64,000 nucleotides of DNA from Parasponia andersonii (taxonomy: Eukaryota; Streptophyta; Magnoliopsida; Rosales; Cannabaceae), in assembly GCA_002914805.1 (NCBI GenBank), contig JXTB01000096.1, forward strand, positions 462,962 to 526,961, written 5' to 3'. Under the pieces are notes generated by a model, which saw only the letters and a list, made by a program, of their open reading frames with translations, did no database searches and had not been told where the DNA came from. This document shows, piece by piece, positions 24,993-35,344 of this stretch. Within the stretch, counting starts at the first letter, position 1, and every line of letters starts with the position of its first letter. The position numbers and the translations under genes were made by a program.

Positions 24993-27921
24993 TGTAATGC
25001 CCAAGATTCTCACATGCATAATAGGCCAATAATAAACATGTTCATATTGCATAATAGACATATCAAGTGACTAGAATCAACTTTACAGTAAATTTCTCAT
25101 TCTTTATTGTTAAATACTTTCAATATGTGTTATTGTACTAATATTTGTCGAAGTATTTCCATGCAGTATAAAGGCTCAATACCCTTAGAGAGAGAGAGAT
25201 AGGTGTAGGAGAAGAACAAAGAAAATATATTCATGAATACAATACAATGTGCTCATGCATTAAAATTAAGTTTGATGATAACTAGGTAAAATAGTTGTTT
25301 TTCAGTAAAGTGCACTTTCACATTTTTTGGAACCAAATTCATTGTACGTTTAACACATGATAGCTTTAATTTAATGTTTAGGACTCATTATTAGTATTAT
25401 TAAAAAAATGTTCATTCCAGTTAAGCACGAGATGACAGTCACTATACTAAACTGTGTTTAATTACACTAAGCTAGCTTAGATTAAGCTTAATCGCGTAAT
25501 GGCATCGTTGTGCATTCTATGAATTGGGAAATTATACTATATTTGCATTATCAATTAGAGTCTAATAGACTTTCTTTTTATGTTTAATGATTGGTTATGG
25601 GGCTAGGTGCCATCAAATTAGAATAAGATTGGCCATATAAGATCATAAGTCAAAGTATGACTAGATTTCACTTTCTAAGCTAGGTTTCACAATTTTGGTC
25701 TACACTTGAGTGTATAGGATTGACTAGCAACGTGATGAGTATGCTAAGGATGTTTTAGAGCTTGACACATGGAAGGAAAAGGTGCAAAATTCCCAAAATA
25801 CCCCTTAGAACTTAAGTTATGCCATTTCTTAGTCATTAAGTATAACTTTTGGTCCAAATCTGGTCATTTTCTTCTCCTTTCTCTCCAGCCACGACCAAAA
25901 ACTCTCCCACTAATTTTTAGACTACGCTCAGCTCCTTTAACCACTTCCAAGAGTTTCCAAGTGGTAGAACTCAATTTGCAGCTCAAGAAAGCAAGATAGG
26001 TCTAAACTAGTCAAGGTAATTCTACTAGTTCTTCTTCCTAGGTTTTGTGTGGTTATTTCAATTCTCCACTTGATACTACTTAAGTAATGTTTTCTCTAGG
26101 TTCTATTGAGTTCTAAGATCAATTTCAAAGCCTTAGAAATCAGTTTTGTGGAAGTTGAAGGCAAGAGCTTCAACAAAAGTTCAAACTAGTCAAGGTGAGT
26201 TTTTTTTTGTGGAATTTAGAATTGGTAATTTATTTCCATGGCTTTAGCTCTTTAATTAAAGCTTTTATTTGATAAATTAAGGTCTAAGAAAACCTTATAT
26301 ATGGCTGGAAAAACAGAATTTAAGTAGAAGATTAAAGTTAGTCTTAAAGCCCGAAAGTTTGCTACTTGTGGATTCAAGTGTTTTCAAGTGTTCCATTGTT
26401 AGAATAGGCTCCCAATACTCGTAATCTGATTTTATAAAATTGAAATGTATATTTTGTTGATCCCATGATGTAAATATATTTGTTTCGTTGCTGTTTGTGA
26501 CAATAGAAAAGTGTAAAAGTGGTTTTAAACTGTTTAAAATGAAAGGAATTCAAGTATACCTAGGTTGCTCTAAATGAGCCTCTTTGAGTTATATATGTGG
26601 GAATCGGCTTGTTGATTGTTATTACAGGTCTTAAACCATGATTTTAATCATGTGGGGATGTCCTAAAAGTAAGGGAGGTGCTGTCCAAATATTATTAGAA
26701 CCAAGTGGTGCCATTTAGAAGCTAACGAACTAGTTTTTATGAAAGTAGATAACATTTTGGTTCGTTTTGTGATTAGGGTTCCTTCTTTTATAAAAGCTGT
26801 GATTCAGTCTTCTACTTGTTTTCTTTAAGCATTTTACATTGTAGTAATAATGTTAGTAATAAAATTGATATCAGGTCTTCCACACACCTTGCCACAGAGG
26901 ATACTGACCCTTTCCATTATCTTTTCTACCGGACACAAGGTAAGTGAAGATTTATTTTAACTGCATCACAAGAACAATAGTAGATACAAGATGTTTTCCT
27001 ACGTGCTTATGTGTATTATTTCAATTATATGTTATTTATATTATTGTTGCAAAGCGTATGGAAACATAAGCATGGCATGATCATTAAGCATGATTTTCAA
27101 AGAAGTGAAGTTTTCCACACATTGGATTTAAAGTAGTACCATTGTACAAATTTTACGAGATATGTTTTAAGTACAGTGTTTGGTCTGTCTACGTTGGGTA
27201 AGTATGATTTGCACAGGCATCCTTCCTGCATAGGTGGGCACGGCTTACCGACTGCCGGGACTGAGCATTATACTATGAGATTTATCAGGTGCATTACTTA
27301 GTCGGTCTGTGTTGGGTAGGTATGGTTCACATTGGCCATGTGTTTCCTTCCTGCACAGGTGGGCACGGCCTACCAACTGCCGCGACTTTGTAATGTACTC
27401 AAGGGACCTATAAAGAAATGTTTTCTAAGAAAAGTGCATCAAAATGAAAAGTTATGAAGGAAAGAGTACAATGGGAATTTCAATAAAGTTTATGCATGAA
27501 ACATGTTTACAAGCATGCATGATCTTTACTTACTGAGCATTAGCTCATTTAGTTCCTGTGATGCAGGTGAGGACATTTTTGATGTATAAAGTTGCTAGTT
27601 GGCTAGCACGCTTTCTTGTCGCCATGATCATACCGATGTAGACGAGCTTGACTTGTGGGCGGTGTTTTATTTATATTTTGTTATTCTAATGTGTTGTAAA
27701 TATTACTACTGATGGCAAGATAAACAGATATGGAGTTTTTAGTTATATATTTTGTAAAGACGCTTACAAAAAGTAATGTCACATAGTTTCTTTTGTTTTA
27801 GAGCTTGAAAAGTTTAAATTTGGCCAACCTTTTTGCAAAAACTAAAAATATGGGTTATAAAATAGTAATGCTTCCTAGTTTGACCTACATAGTCATATAG
27901 TTAAGCCAAGGGGGCGTAACA
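24993..27921 (+). repeat. 3' LTR of inner Ty3 element
   Basis: It pairs with 17360-20288 at the same length, with TGTAATGCC at its start and GGCGTAACA at its end. Scattered single-base differences are visible, for example near the start and around 25190. Confidence 0.96.
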
Positions 27922-27952
27922 GCTGGTGCCTCGGAACTCTTCTAGGAGGCAT
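27922..27952 (-). pseudogene. First ten codons of the outer element's gag, cut off by the insertion
   Basis: On the minus strand an ATG at 27952-27950 opens a frame beginning MPPRRVPRHQ. It then meets the inner element. The frame resumes in phase at 17359, with the 5-bp duplication counted once. MPPRR-type gag starts are common in this clade, which supports this as the real start. Confidence 0.85.
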
Positions 27953-28068
27953 CCTTACAAGTCTGAAACAATATGCCAAACTGTTAGTGCGATAATAATG
28001 CATACTTGTCATAAAAACAACTTCAATCTAGTTTAATGGTGATATGTCCGAGCTGTTGAACTCAAAGT

Positions 28069-28078
28069 TCTGATACCA
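28069..28078 (-). other. Primer binding site of outer element
   Basis: On the minus strand TGGTATCAGA lies eight bases inside the 5' LTR. It fits initiator Met tRNA priming and fixes the element's direction. Confidence 0.8.
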
Positions 28079-28086
28079 AAAGTTTC

Positions 28087-30180
28087 TGACACGACCTAAA
28101 ACCTGGGCTAGTGGCAGAAGGGGAATTTCACAAAGGTGGGAAATTCCTTGATTTATTTGAAAAATGTCAAAAGTTCTAATTTTTATAAAAATGGTCTATT
28201 TAAGAAAAGTAATTGGAATTCCACCCCATGAACCACTCCCACAGTTCGTATACACTATTAAATATGGATTGAACAATTATTTGAAAACGCAAAATTTAAT
28301 ATAAAACCCAGCATCATCATCATCCACAATAGAAGTCAAACACCAAAATGGCATACATAAGTTTGCAGACAAAATAGAAAGTAGTAATCTTGGTTCAATG
28401 CTAACACAAAATCCAAATAGTCCAAAGACTACGACAACAAACTCCTAGCATTACCAAGAGACGAACTGCAATCTGGATGACCTCTTACTCCTCTTGATCA
28501 CCAAGATCACACTAGACACCACCTAAGGAGGAAGGTAGGGGGTAAGCATACAATGCCTAGTAGGAAAATAGTTACATCGGAGAAATACAGTTCAGTGATG
28601 GAAAACTCATGCATGGTTAGTTCAAATCCAAAACATATATACGCATATATATATATATAATCCAAACCGGGAGCCAATATATATAAAACAGTGTAATTAA
28701 AACCATCAATCCATATGCACATGACACAAATCAACCCATATCCATGAGCTCATATCCTCTCATCTGTGGAAACCTAGGATGATGGCACTAAGTATACCTA
28801 ACAGCCTACTTGATACCTAAGCCCATACCCGGAGGGGACACCCATGTGTCGCCTACCAAACCTGGAGGGGCAACTGAATTGCCTACACCTGCCAAATGGG
28901 GAGGTAATCAGAAGTAATAAGACCTCGTGCGAGTTTACGGAGTTTCACGGACGATGGGGCACGCAACACTATACTGTAAAACCCACGATGCTAACACAGT
29001 GCTCATGTATGATCCTATGACACGTGCAATACAGAACTGAAGTGTAAAAAAAACTATTGTATTCTGGGTTTTCAGTAAAACATGCATAATACAGTTTTAT
29101 ACAAAAATGGGCAGCATAACTGCCCTATTTTTGATATACCCAAAATCACCTGTACACAGCGAATTCCCAGAGCAGTACAGTATATAACCAGATTCTATCA
29201 CATATAATTCATATCATTAAAAATACACTTGTTCTTATATGCTGCTGAAAATAAGTTTTAACTCAAAAAAGGTATAAAACGAAGGTAACTAAACCCCTAC
29301 CTCACCGGATTAGCGACACCACGCTATTGAGTCCTTAAGGTGTCGTTGACGATCGCCCGGAGGGTAGGAAACCAATTCTAAGCCCTCGATCGTCCTCTTG
29401 CGAAAAATCAACTTTCTCACCGGAGCTTCAATTCCATAAATGGATCTCTTCACTGAATTCCTAGCACCCAAAAAAGCTAAGTTAGACATATAACTTGTCC
29501 AATTCGGGTCCGGGCCCACACCGGATCGGTGGCACATAAAACAAGACAAAATCTCGACCATCCGATCTCGATTTTCGTGCCGATCACCAAACCACACAAT
29601 ATATATATCAAACTTTTCCATTTTCTGAGTACATTCCAAAAATGTAATCAAAAATACAATCCAACGGCCATATCGAGAACAACAACCATAAACTCGAAAT
29701 GCCCAAAAAAGACAACTTTCAATCCGGTCAAAATGAAGTTGAGATATATATACTTTGATGATCCTTGCGACGATACGAATCCAACGGGACTGGTTTGGAG
29801 TCGAATGGACGCAGAATATTCGCCGGCAGCCAAAAATCAGAAATGGGTCAAAACGGCTTCAATGGCTTTTTCTGGCGATCTGGTGGCCGGTGGCAGCTGC
29901 TGATGACCGGCGGAGGTGCGCGGCAGCTCGGCGAGTCGACGCCGGTCGATGGGCGGCCCGGACGGTGGCCGCCGCCACGGCGGCTACCCTTCTCCTTGCT
30001 TCGGCCGTGAGCGAGAAATTGAGAGAGAAAGAGTGAGAGAGAGAGAGAGAGAGATCTGGGGGGGGGGAGTGAAATGAGAGGGAGGAGAGAGAAAGAGAAA
30101 CATATATATATAGTCTTCTTTTTTTTTTTTTAAATCTGGTCAAAAGACCATTTTGTCCCTTAAAAAACTGGGTTTTTACA
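28087..30180 (-). repeat. 5' LTR of outer Ty3 element (right end)
   Basis: It begins (in + orientation) TGACACGACC and ends GGTTTTTACA, followed by GATAC. It aligns with 9510-11577, with more differences than the inner element's LTR pair shows. A CAGCTGCTGATGACCGG-type insertion near 29894 and (GA)n near 30037-30053 account for part of the length difference. Confidence 0.93.
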
Positions 30181-30185
30181 GATAC

Positions 30186-30575
30186 AACATGTTATTAATT
30201 GTTGTAACAATTGTATAATCTAAGATAGTTAAGAATTATTGTAACAATTGTATAATCTAAGGTAGTTGAGAATTTAGATGGCCAAAATGAAATATAATTT
30301 GAGAGCTATTAGCATAATTAAAACAATATAATCGGTCTAGAGAGAAAATATATATGCAAGTAGAAGTTTTTTTTTTTTTTAATTTCTTCAAACCATGAAC
30401 TACATTAGTAGCTTTTCTTCCTTGAACGACACTAAACCGACTGAACTAAATGGAATATTTTTTTTTGAAAAGGAAATGGAACATTTTTATTCCAAGTAAT
30501 TATAGAATATGCCATCATCGATTTTTGCGAGTGTAAAATTACATATATTGCTAATTAATATTTTTAAAATATCAT
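30186..30575. other. Spacer between outer element and solo LTR, with a 37-bp tandem repeat
   Basis: This is non-coding AT-rich DNA. Bases 30198-30234 recur at 30235-30271 with a few changes (core TGTAACAATTGTATAATC). A poly-T lies near 30367-30380. No gene seen. Confidence 0.7.
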
Positions 30576-31711
30576 TGTCACAACCTAAAATCCGGACTAA
30601 TTACAGAAGAGAAATTTTGCAAGAATGAGAAATTCTTTGATTTATTTAAAAAACATCTAAAAAGTTTTACTTTTATAAAACAATCCATTTTAGATAAAAT
30701 ATTTGGAATTCTATCCCGCAAACCTCTCCTACAATTTGTATACACCATTAAACATAGATTGAATAAATACCGAAAGAATGTAAATCAAATATATATTCAA
30801 GAATCATCATCATCCACGTCAGAACAGACACCAGAATGATATACATAAGTTCACAGACAAAAATAGAATATAATAATCTTAGTTCAATGCTAAAATAAAA
30901 CTCAAACAGTCCAAACACCACAATAACACACTTCAAGTATTACCAAGATAACGAACTATAATTCCGATGGCTTCTTACTCCTCTTGATCTCCAAAGTCGT
31001 ACTGGACACCACTTGAGGAAGGGAGGAAGGGACTGAGCATAAAATACACAGTAACAAAAATAGTTACCTCGATCGAAAATATTTTAATGGTGGAAAGCTC
31101 CTGTATGGTTAGTTTAAATCCAATACATGTATATATATATATATATTTTTTTTTAAAACCAGAAATCCATGTATATATATGTATAAATGTATATAAAGTA
31201 GTATGATCAAAACCATCAATCCATATGCACATGACACAAATCAACCCATACCCATGAGCTCACATCCTCTCATCTATAGAAACCTAGGATGATGGCACTA
31301 AGTGTACCTAATAGCCTACCTGGCACATAAGCTCATACCCGGAGGGGACACCTATGTTTGTCTACCAAACCTAGAAGGGCAACCGAATTGCCTACGCCTA
31401 CTAAATGTGGAGGTAATCAGAAGTAATAAAACTCCGCGTGGGTCTACGAACTCTACACTGACGGTGGAGCATGCAGTGCCACACTGTAAACCCATGATGC
31501 TAACATGGTGCTCATGTATGATCCTATGATACGTGCAACACAGAATTGAAGTGTGAAAATAATCGTACTCTTGTTTTTCAGGAAAATAAGTATATTAGAT
31601 TTTTATAGAAAAACGAGCAGCACAACAGCCCTATTTTGATATACCCAAAATAACCTACATTCAGAAAATCCCTAGAGCAATATAGTGTATATATATATAT
31701 ATATATATATA

Positions 31712-31737
31712 NNNNNNNNNNNNNNNNNNNNNNNNNN
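31712..31737. other. 26-base assembly gap inside an (AT)n tract
   Basis: 26 Ns are flanked on both sides by long AT dinucleotide runs (about 31690-31711 and 31738-31760). The true length is unknown. Confidence 0.95.
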
Positions 31738-31769
<32 letters not shown>

Positions 31770-32150
31770 TATATCAAACTTCCATATTTTCCGAGTACAA
31801 TCCAAAAATGACAATAAAATCACAATCCAACGGCTGGATTAAAAAGTCAAACTTAAACTCAAAATATTCAAAAATGGCAACTTTCGATTCGGGTAGTATG
31901 GAGTTAAGATATTTATACCTTGAGCTTCCTCTCGACGAGACGAATCCAACGAGACCGGTTAGAGATCAAATGGTGGCCAGAATTATCGTCAGTGATGAAA
32001 ACTCTGAAATCGGCTCCAATGGCATTTTCCGGCGAAACAGTGACTGGCAGCTACGCAGGACCGACGACAGGGCACCCTAGCAGCACAGCAAGCTCGCGTC
32101 GGGTAGTTGGCATGCTGGACGGTGGCCTGGGCGGCAGTATGGCCTACCCT

Positions 32151-32291
32151 GGTGCTTCGGCCGAGAGTGAACAGAGAGAGAGCGAGGGAGAGCAGTGACA
32201 GGAGAGAGAGAGAGAGAGAGAGGTGCTTCGGCCGAGAGTGAACAGAGAGAGAGCGAGGGAGAGCAGTGATGGGAGAGAGAGAGAGAGAGTA
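32151..32291. repeat. 71-bp tandem duplication with (GA)n tails
   Basis: GGTGCTTCGGCCGAGAGTG starts at 32151 and again at 32222. Each copy ends in a GA run, and the second has TGATGG where the first has TGACAG. The intact LTR copies of the outer element have this box once. Confidence 0.85.
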
Positions 32292-32514
32292 AGTGGGAGG
32301 GAGAGCCCATGTGGGATAAGTAGTGGACTGTACAAATTTTTAAAATTTTGCACTATAGTCATCAGTTTTCAAATCTCTATCAATTTAGTCCCCAAAAATT
32401 GTAATTTAGTCCTTTTGCACAAAAAATTTTTAAATTAATCCCTCCATTATTATATCTGAAAAATTAGTAAAATGTATAAATTACCTTCCCAAAAATCTGA
32501 GTTTTTACAATCTT

Positions 32515-35292
32515 AGTGTCTTATTTTGGTTATATATTTAAATTTATTTTGTAGATTATAATATTGGGAATAAATAGTCAAAACTCAATATTGAAAGTGT
32601 TCGCCATGAAGTGCCTTTTACCATATATTTAGGAAGATTACTCGAAAACTATATATTTTAGAAGTACATTCTAATTAGATCACGTACTTATCTGTAATTA
32701 TCTGTAAAGAGAATAAGTGGAAAAGGAAGGGAGAATAAGAAAAAAATGAGTATGAAAGATTATGATTCTCTTTGAAATTTAATTAATTAAATTATAAATA
32801 AATAAAGAGAAAATTAGGCCATCTACTGCCATTTTAAAAAGAATTGCAAATTTATAGTAGGCTCGGTTTTTTTGGATTAGGTACTCTATTTTTAAGAAAA
32901 TGTCAATTTTTAAAAACTTTTTAGCAAAAGGTTATTTTCAAATAACAATGAGTAATGGATAACCCATTTTCGAGCATTGGTAACTAGTATCTAAAAATAT
33001 TTATAACTGATATATAACTGATAATTGATAATCGATAACCAGTTTTCAAACACTTATAACTAGCAATCATTTTTTAAAATAGTATTTTTTTTAAAAAAAA
33101 TAACTTTTTAATAAGTGGTTTATTTCTAAAAAAATTGATCCACCGTATTTTTATAATTTTTTTTGTTTTCATATGTATAAGTGTTAGAAACCCATAAATA
33201 AAATGAAATTTTTTTTCCTGTCCCCTCCATTACGGATTGTACAAACAAATCTTTAATATAAAAGAAGTAAAATTCATTTGATCAAATTTTCGTGGATTGA
33301 TTAATTTCATTTGGTTAAGGCTTTGGACAATTTGTTTTGCTTTCAATTTTATAAAGAAAATATTATTAGGCTATTTTTAAATAGGTGGCTTTATTGTCAT
33401 CTTTCTTTTTTCTCTCCCCACCCCTCTTCTTTGTAGATCATTCTTTAAAATTTATAAATTAAGCATTTTTTTAATACACTCATTTTAATCTTTTTTATTC
33501 CAAAATTGGCCATCAATAAAGAAACAAGAGATTCTTTTGCCACTCATTAATTTTAAAAATATTCCAACAAGTGATAATCATCTTAAACTTTTTTCTTTCT
33601 TGAAAAAAATTCACCTTATAAATCAAGATAGCGGAACAAAAGTTTTGAGATTCAAAATATTAATCATTTTATATTTTTTTTCTAGAAAAATAAAGTTTTT
33701 GAATTAATTTTTTGGGGTTCTTAAGAACTGAGAAATAGAGTTTTTTGAATTATTTTTTAAGGTTCATAAGAACTAGAGAAGAAAATTAGACTTTGGAAAA
33801 AGCTCTTAAATATTCCTTAGAGTTCTTGAATGCCAAAAAGAGAGTTAAAGTTGAATTATTATTTAGAGTTCTTGAGAGATATAGTTGGAATTGAGAATTC
33901 ATAATTTTTTTGGCACAGCCATAAAATCTTTACTTATCTAAAAATAAATTAACGGCTTAAGATTTTATTTTAATGATTTGTTGGGACGTATGAATAAAAA
34001 AAATAGCTAATGAGGGGTAGAATGAGAAAAAAGAAAGAGGGTGGCACTTTTTAAAATTTTGATTCAACACCACAAACTCTAAGACAACATCACAATATAT
34101 GAAGATTAAAGCTCTTCTAGATGACTTTCTTTCCAATTCTATGACAATTGCAAAAATCAGCAAATATCATATTTACGCTTTTTTGCTTGAAATGTACTCC
34201 CGAGAAAAATGGTTTTAACATAATAGCAAAACCGTATTGAAAATAGAAAAATTATGCTCAGAAAAAGAATAATGAACAGTACATCCACAAATAGACAAAT
34301 TAACTTTTTTTTGACAGAAAAAGGGGATGGGTTCGTCAGCTGACTTGATACAAGCAAATTCTGGATAGGTTCCTCTGGAGTTATTATGCTACCACTGCCC
34401 GTGGTACAAATTAACTTAACAAAAGTGAATAATAAGTTCTTATTTTAGCTTTTTCTACATATGTTGTAGGTTATAGATATAGTGACGACAAAAATCACAG
34501 AAGGGGCTAGAGGGGGAAAGAAACACATCATTCAGTCATGCCAAAAATCTGTTGCTTGGACATATTTAGGCCTGCGTTCGATGTGGTCGTGGCAAGAGAA
34601 CAGAGCTGACGAAGAAGATTCAAGGAATAGACCCTTCAATATCTTGAAAATTTTGTCTTGTAGTAAGTGACAAAATTTACTACATGGCAAATTACGTAAA
34701 ATTTGGTTCCTGTACTAAAATTTTATATATTACGTTATAATAAGATATTTTTATTGTTCACAAAATTAAAATGATGGATCACTTCAAAAACTTTAAAAAT
34801 AATCTTTCACTTAATTTTCCATGAAAGAGAATGGTCAATTTTATAGATGGTCATTTCCCCATAAAAGAAACCGTATATCATGATTTTAAATTTTATGAGC
34901 CATTTTGAAATATTTATGGGTCCGGTAAGAAATAATTAAATGCTAAGATTTCAAGCGAGTAATTTTATTTGGAAAAAAAAAAAAAAAAAACTTGTGGTCC
35001 TAAGCCGATAGCGAGGCTAGAAATTTGTGTTAAAAAAAAAAAAAAACGAGGCTAGAAATTATTATTATTATTATTGTTATTATTATTATTGTTACTTTTT
35101 TTTTTTAATTTAGTCGAAAACGACACTTGAATAAACAACAAGGACAATAACTTATTAATACATAATATAAAGATATAATGTTACCAAGAAGTTGACTTGT
35201 TTCTCGTTATTGGCCACGTACGCTGCCCGCCCACCCACTTGCGAAGCTGGTGGGGATCATTAGAGTCCTGGTTAATGTCGTATGATTGTTGA
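32515..35292. other. Intergenic region upstream of gene 2, no gene supported
   Basis: AT-rich DNA with homopolymer A and T runs. The open frames around 33957-34357 and 34482-34670 show no recognisable motif, and I do not call them. Pieces near 33386-33430 and 34000-34060 look partly inverted to each other, which could mark an old MITE. A short direct repeat (CGAGGCTAGAAATT) occurs near 35010-35060. Confidence 0.5.
35058..35093. repeat. (ATT)n microsatellite with GTT interruptions
   Basis: About twelve trinucleotide units of ATT, with GTT at two positions, lie 250 bp upstream of gene 2. Confidence 0.85.
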
Positions 35293-35300
35293 TATAAATA
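35293..35300 (+). promoter_or_regulatory. Probable TATA box of transporter gene 2
   Basis: TATAAATA lies 52 bp upstream of the ATG at 35345, the same spacing as in gene 1, with a shared AGAGAATGGAGT string after it. This spacing argues against the in-frame ATG at 35321, which would sit only 28 bp from the box. Confidence 0.65.
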
Positions 35301-35344
35301 AAAAGAGAATGGAGTGAGCTATGGAAAGACAGAGTAAAAAAGGC

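Larger units (their letters stand above)
17360..27921 (+). mobile_element. Inner Ty3/gypsy chromovirus LTR retrotransposon (10.56 kb)
   Basis: It is complete in structure: 5' LTR 17360-20288, primer site, gag, pol, polypurine tract, 3' LTR 24993-27921, TG...CA ends, and a GCTGG duplication on each side. The two LTRs have the same length (2929 bp) with a constant offset of 7633. They differ only by scattered substitutions, so it is clearly younger than its host element. Protein motifs are of Tekay chromovirus type. Gag-pol is interrupted by about seven stops and one integrase frameshift, so this copy is not self-sufficient as sequenced. Confidence 0.96.
9510..30180 (-). mobile_element. Outer Ty3/gypsy chromovirus LTR retrotransposon, interrupted
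   Basis: Both ends are LTRs (9510-11577 and 28087-30180) that align along their length. The 5-bp target duplication GATAC lies directly outside both ends, at 9505-9509 and 30181-30185. The element reads on the minus strand: primer site next to the right LTR, gag, then pol, then polypurine tract next to the left LTR. A second element occupies 17360-27921, so about 10.1 kb belongs to this one, including a probable 1.1-kb assembly duplication. The integrase tail with a chromodomain-like end points to the Tekay-type chromoviruses (inference from motifs). Gag and pol carry many stops and frameshifts, so it cannot move on its own. Confidence 0.93.
30576..32509 (-). mobile_element. Diverged solo LTR related to the outer Ty3 element
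   Basis: It begins TGTCACAACC and ends GTTTTTACA, and follows the outer LTR in order (start, GC-rich module, U3 island, GA tract). No internal region is attached. Flanks ATCAT (30571-30575) and ATCTT (32510-32514) match at four of five bases, consistent with an aged target duplication. Divergence is much higher than between the outer element's own LTRs. A 26-N gap and a 71-bp tandem duplication lie inside. Orientation is inferred from the alignment. Confidence 0.85.

Noticed and set aside
31578..32080. Open frames across the 26-N gap
   Set aside because: They consist of AT-repeat translation (alternating Tyr and Ile) and unknown residues.
33386..34060. Possible MITE with CTTTCTTTTTTCTC-like inverted ends
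   Set aside because: The match is pyrimidine-rich and partial, with no flanking duplication that I could find.
34482..34670. 62-codon frame with Trp-rich sequence
   Set aside because: It has no recognisable motif or splice context and sits in unassigned AT-rich DNA.
35321..35344. Upstream ATG extending gene 2 by eight residues
   Set aside because: It lies only 28 bp from the TATA-like box and outside the alignment with gene 1. Still possible, so noted in the gene entry.
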